Of a stretch of 64,000 nucleotides of DNA, positions 46,787-55,845 are shown one piece after another (the first letter of the stretch is position 1; each line of letters begins with the position of its first letter). The notes below the pieces were generated by a model. It saw only the letters and a program-made list of their open reading frames with translations. It did not search any database and was not told the DNA's origin. The stretch covers positions 3,596,001 to 3,660,000 of the forward strand of contig NZ_JAVDVK010000001.1 of the NCBI RefSeq assembly GCF_031456835.1, read 5' to 3'. Position numbers and translations under genes: made by a program. The stretch comes from Leifsonia shinshuensis. Lineage in GTDB: Bacteria > Actinomycetota > Actinomycetes > Actinomycetales > Microbacteriaceae.

Positions 46787-47869
46787 TTGACAATCACAGC
46801 CCGTAAGGCCGGCCTCGTCGGCCTGGCGGCGATCGGCGTCATGTCGCTGCTCGCCGCGTGCTCGGCTGCCCCGTCGGACAGCTCGTCCGGCGGCGCCGCG
46901 AAGAGCGACTTCCAGCCCTGCATGGTCTCCGACTCCGGCGGATTCGACGACCACTCGTTCAACCAGCTCGGCTACGAGGGTCTGCAGCAGGCCGCGAAGT
47001 CGCTGAACGTGAAGTACAAGTCGGCCGAGTCGAAGAGCGAGAACGACTTCGCTCCGAACATCGACAGCATGGTCAACGCGAACTGCAACCTCGTCGTGAC
47101 GGTCGGCTTCCTTCTCAAGGACGCGACGGAGAAGGCCGCGAAGGCGAACCCGGACGTCGACTTCGCGATCATCGACGACAACGAGATCCAGGCGAAGAAC
47201 GTCAAGCCGATCATCTTCGACACGGCCCAGGCCGCGTTCCTGGCCGGCTACGCCGCCGCCAGCTACTCGAAGACCGGCATCGTCGGCACCTTCGGCGGCA
47301 TGCAGATCCCGACGGTCACCATCTTCATGGACGGCTTCGCCGACGGTGTGAAGTACTTCAACGACCAGAAGGGCAAGTCCGTCAAGGTCGTCGGCTGGGA
47401 CGTCGACAAGCAGAACGGCTCCTTCACCGGTGGCTTCGACGCCAACGAGACCGCGAAGAACACGGCTCAGGGCATCATCGACCAGAACGCCGACGTCATC
47501 ATGCCGGTCGGCGGCCCGATCTACCAGTCGGCCGCTCAGGCGATCAAGGACTCCGGCAAGCCGATCGCGATGATCGGTGTCGACGCGGACGTCTACGAGT
47601 CCGACCCGACCGTGAAGGACCTGCTCCTCACCTCGGTCATGAAGGGCATGAAGCCGGCGACCAACGACGTCGTCACGCAGGCCGCCAAGGGCAAGTTCGA
47701 CGCGACCCCGTACGTGGGCACGCTGAAGAACGACGGCGTCGGCATCGCGCCGTTCCACGACTTCGAGTCGAAGGTGGACTCGGGTCTGCAGGGTGAGCTC
47801 GACAAGATCAAGGCCGGCATCATCGACGGCTCGATCAAGGTCACGTCGCCCTCGTCGCCGAAGCAGTAA
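46787..47869 (+). CDS. BMP-family nucleoside-binding lipoprotein
   Basis: 360 residues from TTG at 46787, with GGAGGA 6 nt ahead. The signal peptide ends in the lipobox LLAACS (lipidated Cys25). The BMP fold follows: VSDSGGFDDHSFNQLGYEGL, DFAIIDDNE, FLAGYAAASYSKTGIVGTFGGM, DVIMPVGGPIYQSAAQAI and GVDADVYES. Proteins of the PnrA/BmpD group bind purine and pyrimidine nucleosides outside the membrane and hand them to an ABC importer, which is encoded directly downstream. A strong hairpin after the stop may raise its yield relative to the transporter genes. Confidence 0.95.
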   Translation: MTITARKAGLVGLAAIGVMSLLAACSAAPSDSSSGGAAKSDFQPCMVSDSGGFDDHSFNQLGYEGLQQAAKSLNVKYKSAESKSENDFAPNIDSMVNANCNLVVTVGFLLKDATEKAAKANPDVDFAIIDDNEIQAKNVKPIIFDTAQAAFLAGYAAASYSKTGIVGTFGGMQIPTVTIFMDGFADGVKYFNDQKGKSVKVVGWDVDKQNGSFTGGFDANETAKNTAQGIIDQNADVIMPVGGPIYQSAAQAIKDSGKPIAMIGVDADVYESDPTVKDLLLTSVMKGMKPATNDVVTQAAKGKFDATPYVGTLKNDGVGIAPFHDFESKVDSGLQGELDKIKAGIIDGSIKVTSPSSPKQ

Positions 47870-47889
47870 TCAGCGACCAGAACGCATCG

Positions 47890-47921
47890 ACGGGGAGGTC
47901 AGCCACGGCTGGCCTCCCCGT
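47890..47921 (+). terminator. Hairpin after the BMP gene
   Basis: ACGGGGAGGTCAGCC pairs with GGCTGGCCTCCCCGT around AC, with one wobble, 20 bp after the stop. It may end or attenuate transcription before the ABC ATPase gene 180 bp on, or protect the abundant lipoprotein mRNA. Confidence 0.75.
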
Positions 47922-48101
47922 TGCGTTCCGCACTTGTCCGGGATGCTCATCTGAGCACACACTGACATATGTGCAGAAAGGTAGGGTGAGGAGGCGCGAC
48001 GAGGCCACCAGCCGTTCCGCGTGCCCCTCTCCGTAACACGGCTCTGTGCTCCACAAGGCGCTGCGCTCCCCACGGGCGAGTAAGAGAAGGAACCCACCCG
48101 A

Positions 48102-49622
48102 ATGAAGCTCGAACTCCGCGGCATCACCAAACGGTTCGGTGCCCTGGTCGCCAACGACCACATCGACCTCACGGTCGAACCCGGCGAGATCCACTGCCTG
48201 CTCGGTGAGAACGGCGCAGGCAAGTCCACCCTGATGAACGTGCTCTACGGCTTCTACCAGGCCGACGAGGGCGAGATCCTGCTCGACGACGTCGTCCAGC
48301 GGTTCGCGGGTCCGGGTGACGCGATGAAGGCCGGCATCGGCATGGTGCACCAGCACTTCATGCTCATCCCCGTCTTCACGGTCGCGGAGAACGTGATGCT
48401 CGGCCACGAGCAGACGAAGTTCGGCGGCCGCCTCGACCTGAACGCGGCCCGCGCGAAGGTGCGCGAGATCTCCGCCCGGTTCGGCTTCGACGTCGACCCG
48501 GACGCCCTGGTGGAGGACCTTCCGGTCGGCGTCCAGCAGCGCGTCGAGATCATCAAGGCGCTCTCGCAGGACGCCAAGGTGCTCGTCTTCGACGAGCCGA
48601 CCGCTGTGCTGACCCCGCAGGAGACCGACGAGCTGATGGCGATCATGCGCCAGCTCAAGGAGCAGGGCACCGCGATCATCTTCATCACCCACAAGCTCCG
48701 CGAGGTGCGCGAGGTCGCCGACCGCATCACCGTCATCCGCCTCGGCAAGGTGATCGGCGAGGCCGAGCCGACCGCGACCAACGTCGAGCTCGCCTCGATG
48801 ATGGTCGGCCGCGCCGTCTCGCTCACGGTCGAGAAGGAGGTCGCCACCCCCGGCGCCCCCGCGCTCGTCGTGAAGAACCTCTCGGTGATCGACCCGATCG
48901 GCCAGCTGGTCGTCAACAACGTCAGCTTCGAGGTGCGCGCCGGCGAGATCCTCGCAATCGCGGGCGTCCAGGGCAACGGGCAGACCGAGCTGACGGAGGC
49001 GATCATCGGCCTCCAGCCGCGCGTCCAGGGCGAGATCCTCCTCGACGGCACGCCCATCCAGGGTCACAGCGTGCGCAAGGTGCTCGATGCCGGCGTCGGG
49101 TTCGTGCCGGAGGACCGCAACGAGGACGGGCTGGTCGGCGAGTTCAGCATCCAGGAGAACCTGATGCTAGACCGGTCGACCGGGGATCCGTTCGTCAAGG
49201 GCGGCAACATCCAGTTCTCGTACCTGAAGGACTTCGCCGAGGAGAAGGTGCGCGAGTTCGACGTGCGCACCCAGTCCATCGACACGAAGGTCGGCCGGCT
49301 CTCCGGCGGCAACGCGCAGAAGGTGGTGCTCGCCCGCGAGCTCAGCCGCGAACTGCGCCTGTTCGTCGCGGCGCAGCCGACACGCGGTCTGGATGTCGGA
49401 TCGATCGAGTTCGTGCACAAGCGCATCGTCGAGACCCGCGACGCCGGCGTCCCGGTGATCGTGGTGTCGACGGAGCTCGACGAGGTCGCGGCCCTCGCCG
49501 ACCGGATCGCCGTGATGTACCGCGGGGGGATCGTAGGAATCGTGCCGGGGGACACGTCGCGTGACGTCCTCGGCCTGATGATGGCCGGCGAGTCGCCGGA
49601 GCAGGCAGGAGCAGCAGCATGA
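48102..49622 (+). CDS. Nucleoside ABC importer ATPase (double NBD)
   Basis: 506 residues, two fused ATPase domains as in RbsA-type importers. Domain 1 has Walker A LLGENGAGKSTLM, LPVGVQQRVEIIKAL and VLVFDEPTAVLTP. Domain 2 has the weaker Walker A AGVQGNGQTEL, LSGGNAQKVVLAREL and the degenerate Walker B LFVAAQPTRGLDVGS. It powers uptake of nucleosides delivered by the upstream BMP lipoprotein through the two permeases that follow. AGAAGGA precedes the ATG. The stop overlaps the next start (ATGA). Confidence 0.95.
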   Translation: MKLELRGITKRFGALVANDHIDLTVEPGEIHCLLGENGAGKSTLMNVLYGFYQADEGEILLDDVVQRFAGPGDAMKAGIGMVHQHFMLIPVFTVAENVMLGHEQTKFGGRLDLNAARAKVREISARFGFDVDPDALVEDLPVGVQQRVEIIKALSQDAKVLVFDEPTAVLTPQETDELMAIMRQLKEQGTAIIFITHKLREVREVADRITVIRLGKVIGEAEPTATNVELASMMVGRAVSLTVEKEVATPGAPALVVKNLSVIDPIGQLVVNNVSFEVRAGEILAIAGVQGNGQTELTEAIIGLQPRVQGEILLDGTPIQGHSVRKVLDAGVGFVPEDRNEDGLVGEFSIQENLMLDRSTGDPFVKGGNIQFSYLKDFAEEKVREFDVRTQSIDTKVGRLSGGNAQKVVLARELSRELRLFVAAQPTRGLDVGSIEFVHKRIVETRDAGVPVIVVSTELDEVAALADRIAVMYRGGIVGIVPGDTSRDVLGLMMAGESPEQAGAAA

Positions 49623-50905
49623 CCGGGACCGACACCGCGCCGGCCCAGCCCGTGGAGCCGGGAGCCCCGGCCCCCGCGTCCGGCCGGGGCGAGGAGCCCT
49701 CGCGCTGGAGCAGGGCGGTCCGCGACATCATGAGCGGACCGGTGATCATCTCGGTGCTGGCCGTCGTGCTCGCGCTGGTCGTCGGAGCCGTGCTCATCGC
49801 GGTCACCGACCCGGACGTGCAGAAGGCCGCCGGCTACTTCTTCGCCCGGCCCGGTGACACGTTCTCGGCGATCTGGACCTCCGTGTCCGACGCCTACGTG
49901 TCGATGTTCCAGGGCGCGATCTACAACTTCCGCCGGCCGACGTTCTCCGCCGGCATCCGGCCGCTCACCGACACGCTCACGTTCGCCACCCCGCTGATCG
50001 TCAGCGGCCTCGGCGTCGCGCTGGCGTTCCGCGTCGGTCTGTTCAACATCGGCGGCCAGGGGCAGATCCTGATCGCCGCCGCGGCCTCCGCCTGGGTGGG
50101 CTTCTCGTTCGACCTGCCGCCCGTCGTGCACCTGGTGCTGGCGATCGTGGCCGGCATCGTCGGCGGCGCGATCTGGGCCGGCATCGTCGGCCTCCTGAAG
50201 GCGAGGACCGGCGCGCACGAGGTGATCGTCACGATCATGCTCAACTACATCGCCTTCTATCTGATCGCCTACATGCTGCGCACGCAGGGGCTGCTGCAGG
50301 CGCCGGGCTCCAACAACCCGAAGGCGCCGGCCGTGCACCCGAACGCGGTGTTCCCGCCGCTGTTCGGCGAGCAGTACAACCTGACCTGGGCCTTCATCCT
50401 GGTCATCGCCGCGACGGTGTTCGTGTGGTGGCTGATCAACCGGTCCGGCCTCGGCTTCCGCTTCCGCGCGGTCGGCGAGAACCCGAACGCAGCACGCGTC
50501 GCGGGCATCAACGTCAAGAACATCTACGTCTACGCGATGCTCATCGCCGGTGGACTGGTCGGCCTCGCGGGCGCCAGCCAGGCGCTCGGCGTGTTCCCAG
50601 CGGGCATCAGCTCCGGTGTGGATGCGGGTATCGGCTTCGACGCGATCACCGTCGCGCTGCTCGGCCGCTCGCGGCCGTGGGGCGTCTTCATCGCCGGCCT
50701 GCTCTTCGGAGCCCTGAAGGCCGGCGGCTACACCATCCAGGCGGCCAACGACATCCCGATCGACATCGTGCTGATCCTCCAGTCGCTCATCGTCCTCTTC
50801 GTCGCGGCGCCGCCGCTGGTGCGCGCGATCTTCCGTCTGCCCGAGCCGGGGAGCGCGCCCCGGAGACCGGGTCCCATCGTCACGAAGGAGGTGGAGGCCA
50901 AGTGA
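49619..50905 (+). CDS. Nucleoside ABC importer permease 1
   Basis: 428 residues. A Pro/Ala-rich N-terminus (about 40 residues) is followed by about ten membrane segments of the branched-chain/ribose/nucleoside permease family: TPLIVSGLGVALAFRVGLFNIGGQGQI, EVIVTIMLNYIAFYLIAYML, FRFRAVGENPNAARVAGINV and GFDAITVALLGRSRPWGVFIAGLLFGAL. It pairs with permease 2 in the BMP-type importer. Overlaps by 4 bp both with the ATPase upstream and with permease 2 downstream. Confidence 0.94.
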   Translation: MTGTDTAPAQPVEPGAPAPASGRGEEPSRWSRAVRDIMSGPVIISVLAVVLALVVGAVLIAVTDPDVQKAAGYFFARPGDTFSAIWTSVSDAYVSMFQGAIYNFRRPTFSAGIRPLTDTLTFATPLIVSGLGVALAFRVGLFNIGGQGQILIAAAASAWVGFSFDLPPVVHLVLAIVAGIVGGAIWAGIVGLLKARTGAHEVIVTIMLNYIAFYLIAYMLRTQGLLQAPGSNNPKAPAVHPNAVFPPLFGEQYNLTWAFILVIAATVFVWWLINRSGLGFRFRAVGENPNAARVAGINVKNIYVYAMLIAGGLVGLAGASQALGVFPAGISSGVDAGIGFDAITVALLGRSRPWGVFIAGLLFGALKAGGYTIQAANDIPIDIVLILQSLIVLFVAAPPLVRAIFRLPEPGSAPRRPGPIVTKEVEAK

Positions 50906-52191
50906 CCACCACCGCCCCCGTCGTCCCCGACTCGTCGCCGATCGTCCTCGAGAAGGCGGAGATCCGGTCCTGGAAGGCCCCGATCGCCCTCGCCGTCTTC
51001 GTCGTGATCAGCATCGTGCTGTTCTTCGGCTTCGCCCGGCACGGAGAGAGCACGTTCCGCTTCTCGGAGACCTCCGACGCGATCAAGCTGGCGAACCTCA
51101 CCGTCGACACCTTCGTCACGACGACCATCGTCACCATCCTCCTGATCGTGCTGACGGCGCTCAGCGCGTACTACTCGTACCGCGCCCGCAAGACGCCGAT
51201 CTGGCTGGTCATCGTCTTCGCCGCGCTGTTCATGTTCGCCTTCCTCGCCTGGGCGGGGTCGGGCGAGCTGCCGGTGCCCGTCACCGGACTCCTGCTCGGC
51301 ACGATCAGCCTCTCCGTGCCCCTCGTGTTCGGCGCCCTGGGCGGTGTGATCTCCGAGCGCGGCGGTGTCGTGAACGTCGCCATCGAGGGCCAGCTGCTCG
51401 CCGGAGCGTTCGTCTCCGCGATGACCGCGACGCTCACCGGCAGCTGGGTCGTCGGCCTCCTGGCCGCGCTGATCGCCGGCGTGCTGGTGTCGTTCGTGCT
51501 CGCGGCGTTCTCGATCAAGTACCTGGTCGACCAGGTGATCGTCGGCGTCGTGCTGAACGTGCTGGTCACCGGCCTCACCAGCTTCCTCTACTCCACCGTG
51601 CTCGCGGGCGACCCGCAGCTGCTCAACCACCCGCCGCGCCTGCCGGAGTGGCCCATCCCGGTGCTCGGCGACATCCCGATCATCGGCCCGGTGCTGTTCC
51701 GCCAGACGATCATCGAGTACCTGATGTACATCGCGATCTTCGCGGTCTGGTTCGGGCTGTTCAAGACCCGCTGGGGCCTCCGCCTCCGCTCGGTCGGCGA
51801 GCACCCGGAGGCCGCGGACACCGTGGGCATCAACGTCAACAGCACCCGGTTCTGGAACGTCTCCCTCGCGGGTGCCGTCGCCGGGCTCGGCGGCGCGTAC
51901 TTCACGCTGGGGTCGGTCGGCGCCTTCTCGAAGGAGATGACCGCTGGTCAGGGCTTCATCGCCCTCGCGGCCGTGATCTTCGGACGCTGGGACCCGATCC
52001 GGGCGACCCTCGCGGCGCTGCTGTTCGGCTTCGCCTCCAACCTGCAGAACGTGCTCGGCATCATCGGCTCGCCGGTGCCCAGCGAGTTTATGCTCATGCT
52101 CCCGTACGTCGTGACGATCTTCGCGGTGGCCGGCCTGGTCGGGCTCTCGCGGGCGCCCGCCGCCGACGGCAAGCCGTACATCAAGTCATGA
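50902..52191 (+). CDS. Nucleoside ABC importer permease 2
   Basis: 429 residues from GTG at 50902. Same family as permease 1: VPLVFGALGGVISERGGVVNVAIEGQLLAGAF, KYLVDQVIVGVVLNVLVTGL, WGLRLRSVGEHPEAADTVGINV and GFIALAAVIFGRWDPIRATLAALLFG. It keeps the ERGGVVNVAIEG loop characteristic of the PnrD/YufQ-type permeases. It closes the importer and overlaps cdd by 4 bp (ATGA), linking uptake to catabolism in one operon. Confidence 0.94.
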   Translation: MTTTAPVVPDSSPIVLEKAEIRSWKAPIALAVFVVISIVLFFGFARHGESTFRFSETSDAIKLANLTVDTFVTTTIVTILLIVLTALSAYYSYRARKTPIWLVIVFAALFMFAFLAWAGSGELPVPVTGLLLGTISLSVPLVFGALGGVISERGGVVNVAIEGQLLAGAFVSAMTATLTGSWVVGLLAALIAGVLVSFVLAAFSIKYLVDQVIVGVVLNVLVTGLTSFLYSTVLAGDPQLLNHPPRLPEWPIPVLGDIPIIGPVLFRQTIIEYLMYIAIFAVWFGLFKTRWGLRLRSVGEHPEAADTVGINVNSTRFWNVSLAGAVAGLGGAYFTLGSVGAFSKEMTAGQGFIALAAVIFGRWDPIRATLAALLFGFASNLQNVLGIIGSPVPSEFMLMLPYVVTIFAVAGLVGLSRAPAADGKPYIKS

Positions 52192-52634
52192 GCGACAGGA
52201 GCGGAACCGCAGGCATGAGCGACGCGATCGACTGGGAGGCGCTGCGCGTCGCCGCGACCGAGGCGATGCACCACGCGTACGTGCCGTACTCGAAGTTCCC
52301 GGTCGGCGCGGCGGCCCTCGTCGACGACGGCCGGATCGTCAGCGGCTGCAACGTCGAGAACGCCAGCTACGGCGTGACGCTGTGCGCCGAGTGCGGACTG
52401 GTCTCGTCGCTCGCGATGACCGGGGGCGGCCACCTCGTCGCCTTCACCTGCGTCAACGGCGACGGCGACATCCTGATGCCGTGCGGCCGCTGCCGTCAGC
52501 TGCTGTACGAGCACTCGGCCGAGGGGATGCTGCTGGAGACGGTCTCCGGCATCCGCACCATCGACCAGGTGCTGCCCGACGCGTTCGGGCCGCGCCAGCT
52601 CGCCGCCTACGCGGCCGAGCACGAGAACGACTGA
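52188..52634 (+). CDS. cdd: Cytidine deaminase
   Basis: 148 residues (139 if the second ATG at 52215 is used, which has AGGAG about 10 nt ahead). The zinc-site motifs are CNVENASYGVTLCAEC with the catalytic glutamate, and PCGRCRQLL; AYVPYSKFPVGAA is the substrate segment. It turns cytidine and deoxycytidine into uridine and deoxyuridine, preparing them for phosphorolysis by the next gene product. Tetrameric one-domain type. In the operon with the importer and deoA. Confidence 0.96.
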   Translation: MSDRSGTAGMSDAIDWEALRVAATEAMHHAYVPYSKFPVGAAALVDDGRIVSGCNVENASYGVTLCAECGLVSSLAMTGGGHLVAFTCVNGDGDILMPCGRCRQLLYEHSAEGMLLETVSGIRTIDQVLPDAFGPRQLAAYAAEHEND

Positions 52635-52648
52635 ACAGGAACACCTTC

Positions 52649-53956
52649 GTGACCGATCTTGCAGGAGAGGTCGAGGCGTTCGACGCCGTCGACCTGATCA
52701 GGACCAAGCGCGACCGCGGCGAGCTCAGCACCGCCGAGATCGACTGGCTCGTGGATGCATACACCCGCGGCTACGTCGGCGACGAGCAGATGTCGGCGAT
52801 GACGATGGCCATTTTCCTCAACGGGATGACGCGCCGCGAGATCAAAGACCTCACGCTCGCGATGATCGCCTCGGGCGAGCGGATGGACTTCTCCGGGCTC
52901 GGCAAGCCGACCGCGGACAAGCACTCCACGGGAGGCGTCGGCGACAAGATCACGCTGCCCCTGATGCCGCTGGTGGCGACCTTCGGGGTCGCCGTTCCGC
53001 AGCTCTCCGGCCGCGGCCTCGGCCACACCGGCGGGACGCTGGACAAGCTGGAGAGCATCCCCGGCTGGCGCGCCAACCTCAGCAACGAGGAGATGTTCGC
53101 CCAGCTGCGCAACGAGGGCGGCGTCATCTGCGCCGCCGGTTCGGGTCTCGCCCCGGCGGACGGCAAGCTGTACGCGCTGCGCGACATCACCGGGACGGTC
53201 GAGGCCATCCCGCTGATCGCCTCCTCGATCATGTCGAAGAAGATCGCCGAGGGCACCGGTGCGCTGGTGCTCGACGTGAAGTTCGGATCCGGAGCGTTCC
53301 TGAAGGACATCGAGCGCTCGCGCGAGCTGGCTCGCACCATGGTGGAGCTGGGCCGGGACGCCGGGGTCGCGACGTCCGCGCTGCTGACCGACATGAACGT
53401 GCCGCTCGGCCTCGCGATCGGCAACGCGAACGAGGTCCGCGAGTCCGTCGAGGTGCTCGCCGGCGGCGGCCCCGCCGACATCGTCGAGCTGACGGTCGCC
53501 CTCGCCCGCGAGATGCTGACGCTGGCCGGGCGCCCGGACGAGGACGTCGAGGCGGCGCTGAAGGACGGCCGCGCGATGGACAAGTGGCGCGAGGTCATCC
53601 GCGCGCAGGGCGGCGACCCCGACGCGGCCCTCCCGGTGGCCAAGGAGACCCACACGGTGGTCGCCGACAGCGACGGCGTGCTGGTCGAGCAGCAGGCGCT
53701 GCCGTTCGGCATCGCCGCCTGGCGCCTCGGCGCCGGCCGCGCCCGCAAGCAGGACCCGGTGCAGCACGCCGCGGGCATCGACCTGCATGCGAAGCCGGGG
53801 GACGAGGTCCGCGCCGGCCAGCCGCTGTTCACGCTGTCCGCCGACGAGCCCGCCCGCTTCGAGCGCGCGCTGGAGGCGCTGCAGGGCGCGTACCGCATCG
53901 CGCCCGCAGGGACCCCGTTCGAGCGCGGCCCGCTGATCGCCGACCGCATCGCCTAG
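52649..53956 (+). CDS. deoA: Thymidine (pyrimidine-nucleoside) phosphorylase
   Basis: 435 residues from GTG at 52649, with AGGA 8 nt ahead; the longer open frame covers cdd in another frame. Signatures: RTKRDRGELSTAEIDWLVDA, ADKHSTGGVGDKITLPLMPL, SGRGLGHTGGTLDKLESIPG and DVKFGSGAFLKD. It splits thymidine, deoxyuridine or uridine with phosphate to the base and (deoxy)ribose-1-phosphate. The sugar phosphate can be rearranged by the PGM2-like mutase encoded at 57452. Confidence 0.96.
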   Translation: MTDLAGEVEAFDAVDLIRTKRDRGELSTAEIDWLVDAYTRGYVGDEQMSAMTMAIFLNGMTRREIKDLTLAMIASGERMDFSGLGKPTADKHSTGGVGDKITLPLMPLVATFGVAVPQLSGRGLGHTGGTLDKLESIPGWRANLSNEEMFAQLRNEGGVICAAGSGLAPADGKLYALRDITGTVEAIPLIASSIMSKKIAEGTGALVLDVKFGSGAFLKDIERSRELARTMVELGRDAGVATSALLTDMNVPLGLAIGNANEVRESVEVLAGGGPADIVELTVALAREMLTLAGRPDEDVEAALKDGRAMDKWREVIRAQGGDPDAALPVAKETHTVVADSDGVLVEQQALPFGIAAWRLGAGRARKQDPVQHAAGIDLHAKPGDEVRAGQPLFTLSADEPARFERALEALQGAYRIAPAGTPFERGPLIADRIA

Positions 53957-53959
53957 GCT
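53954..53959 (+). promoter_or_regulatory. -10 element for probable leaderless add transcript
   Basis: TAGGCT, overlapping the deoA stop codon, ends 7 nt before the add ATG, and no ribosome binding site is present. add may thus have its own promoter within the operon. Confidence 0.45.
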
Positions 53960-53966
53960 GAATCCC

Positions 53967-55085
53967 ATGAGCGACGCCTGGAACGAGTACGAGCTGGCCG
54001 ACGGCACGGAGATCCGTCCGCTTCCGAAGGTCTCCCTCCACGACCACCTGGACGGCGGGCTCCGCCCGGCGACCGTGCTGGAGCTGGCCGACCAGGCCGG
54101 CGTCGAGCTCCCGGCGCAGGACCCCGCGGAGCTGGGCCGCTGGTTCGGCGAGAAGTCGAACTCCGGCTCGCTGGTGGAGTACCTGAAGACGTTCGACCTG
54201 ACGACCGCGGTCATGCAGACCCGGGAGGGTCTGAGCCGCGTCGCCCGCGAGTTCGTCCAGGACCTCGGCGAGGACGGCGTCGTCTACGGCGAGATCCGCT
54301 GGGCCCCCGAGCAGCACCTCACGCGCGGGCTCTCGCTCGACGAGACGGTGGAGGCCGTGCAGGAGGGCATCGAGCAGGGCATCCAGGATGTGCGCAGCGC
54401 CGGTGGGCGCATCCGCGTCGGCCAGCTGGTGACCGCAATGCGTCACAATGACCGCGGCCTGGAGATCGCCGAGCTCGCCGTCCGCCACCGCGACCGCGGC
54501 GTCGTCGGCTTCGACATCGCCGGCCCCGAGGCCGGTTTCCCGGCGTCGAACCACCGCGCGGCGTTCGACTACCTCGCCTCGGAGTTCTTCCCGGCCACCG
54601 TGCACGCGGGGGAGGCCGACGGCCTGGACAGCATCCGCAGCGCGCTCCTCGACGGCCGCGCCCTGCGCCTGGGACATGGCGTCCGCCTGGCCGAGGACAT
54701 CACGATCGAGCGCCAGGACGACGAGAACACCTACGTCACGCTGGGTTCCCTGTCCCAGTGGGTGAAGGACCGCGAGATCGCGCTCGAGACGAGCCCGACC
54801 TCCAACCTGCAGACGGGCGCCATCGCGGCCTGGGGGGACGACATCCTCGACCACCCGTTCGACCTGCTCTACCAGCTGGGCTTCCGGGTCACGGTGAACA
54901 CCGACAACCGGCTCATGAGCGGCACGACCCTCACGCGCGAACTGAGCCTGCTGGCGGACGCCTTCGCGTACGACCGGACCGACCTCGAGATCTTCCAGCT
55001 GAACGCCACCGCTGGCGCGTTCCTGCCGCTCGAGGAGCGCGAAGAGCTGGCCGAGATCATCACAGCAGGTTTCGAGGGTTCCTGA
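53967..55085 (+). CDS. add: Adenosine deaminase
   Basis: 372 residues of the metal-dependent amidohydrolase barrel. The metal histidines are in PKVSLHDHLDGGLRPATV and TVHAGEADGLDS; FDIAGPEAGFP carries the substrate loop, with LETSPTSNLQTGA and VTVNTDNRLMSGT at the end. The TDN in place of TDD is typical of the actinobacterial enzymes. It deaminates adenosine and deoxyadenosine to inosine, the substrate of the phosphorylase at 59170. Ten bp follow the deoA stop. Confidence 0.96.
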   Translation: MSDAWNEYELADGTEIRPLPKVSLHDHLDGGLRPATVLELADQAGVELPAQDPAELGRWFGEKSNSGSLVEYLKTFDLTTAVMQTREGLSRVAREFVQDLGEDGVVYGEIRWAPEQHLTRGLSLDETVEAVQEGIEQGIQDVRSAGGRIRVGQLVTAMRHNDRGLEIAELAVRHRDRGVVGFDIAGPEAGFPASNHRAAFDYLASEFFPATVHAGEADGLDSIRSALLDGRALRLGHGVRLAEDITIERQDDENTYVTLGSLSQWVKDREIALETSPTSNLQTGAIAAWGDDILDHPFDLLYQLGFRVTVNTDNRLMSGTTLTRELSLLADAFAYDRTDLEIFQLNATAGAFLPLEEREELAEIITAGFEGS

Positions 55086-55097
55086 CCCACCGGGCGT

Positions 55098-55103
55098 TAC
55101 GCT
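55098..55103 (+). promoter_or_regulatory. -10 element for probable leaderless PTS IIA gene
   Basis: TACGCT ends 6 nt before the ATG at 55110; no Shine-Dalgarno sequence is seen in the 24-bp gap after add. Confidence 0.45.
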
Positions 55104-55109
55104 GAACTC

Positions 55110-55571
55110 ATGTCACTGCCACCGCTGCCTGATTCCGCCATCACCGTCGGCGCGCACGCCGTCGACTGGCGCCAGGCCGTCGAGCTGGCGGGGGAAGCGC
55201 TGGCGCGCTCCGGGGCCACGGAGCAGGGGTACGGGCAGCGCATGATCCAGGTGATCGAGGAGTTCGGCGCGTACATCGTGATCGCTCCGGGGCTCGCGCT
55301 CGCGCACGCCCGTCCGGGGCCCGACGTGAACGCGGACGGCCTGTCCGTCGTCACGCTGGACGAGCCGGTGGTGTTCGGTCACCCCCACAACGACCCCGTC
55401 TCCGTCGTGCTCGGTCTCGCCGTCTCCACGCCGGAGGCGCACGTGACGAGCGTGGCCGAGCTGGCCAACGTCTTCAACGACCCGGAGGCCATCCCGGCGC
55501 TCGCGGCGGCCACCGATGTCGCGGAGGTGCAGCGCATCCTCACGCTGACCGAGGAGGAGACGGCGCGGTGA
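55110..55571 (+). CDS. PTS sugar transporter subunit IIA (mannitol/ascorbate type)
   Basis: 153 residues. The phosphorylation histidine is His66 in ALAHARPGPDVNADGLSVV; IAPGLALAHARP and VFGHPHNDPVSVVLGLAVSTPEAH are the family strands of EIIA type 2 (Mtl/Fru/Ula). It passes phosphate from HPr to the IIB protein encoded next. No IIC (membrane) gene lies in the cluster, and the next gene downstream is unrelated. Substrate therefore unknown; a distant IIC or a regulatory role are both possible. Confidence 0.88.
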   Translation: MSLPPLPDSAITVGAHAVDWRQAVELAGEALARSGATEQGYGQRMIQVIEEFGAYIVIAPGLALAHARPGPDVNADGLSVVTLDEPVVFGHPHNDPVSVVLGLAVSTPEAHVTSVAELANVFNDPEAIPALAAATDVAEVQRILTLTEEETAR

Positions 55572-55840
55572 AGATCGTCGCCATCTGCGGCGTCGGCGTC
55601 GGGACGTCGGGCATCCTGAAGGTCAACGCAGAGCGCGTCCTCGACCGGCTGGGCATCGACGCCGAGGTGACCGCGTCGGACGCCGCCAACATCGCGGAGG
55701 CGGCGGCGAACGCCCAGGTCGTGCTCACGTCTCCCGAACTGGTGGACCGGATCGGCCGCACCAACGCGGACGTGATCGTCGTCAACAACTACTTCGACCT
55801 CGAGGAGCTCGAGCAGAAGCTCGACGAAGCCCTCGGCTGA
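55568..55840 (+). CDS. PTS sugar transporter subunit IIB
   Basis: 90 residues from GTG at 55568, overlapping the IIA stop by 4 bp. The phosphocysteine is Cys7 in VAICGVGVGTSGILK, the loop of the lactose/ascorbate-type IIB fold, and the rest (VVLTSPELVDRIGR, DVIVVNNYFD) fits the same small Rossmann-like domain. It takes phosphate from IIA and would pass it to a sugar bound to a IIC protein, which is missing here. It ends 5 bp from the convergent ArsR gene with no room for a terminator. Confidence 0.88.
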   Translation: MKIVAICGVGVGTSGILKVNAERVLDRLGIDAEVTASDAANIAEAAANAQVVLTSPELVDRIGRTNADVIVVNNYFDLEELEQKLDEALG

Positions 55841-55845
55841 GGTCG

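Noticed and set aside
47961..47990. Possible SorC-like operator (TGACATATGTGCAG) before the nucleoside ABC ATPase
   Set aside because: It matches only one half of TGCAC-N4-GTGCA, and the genes are unrelated to glycerol use.
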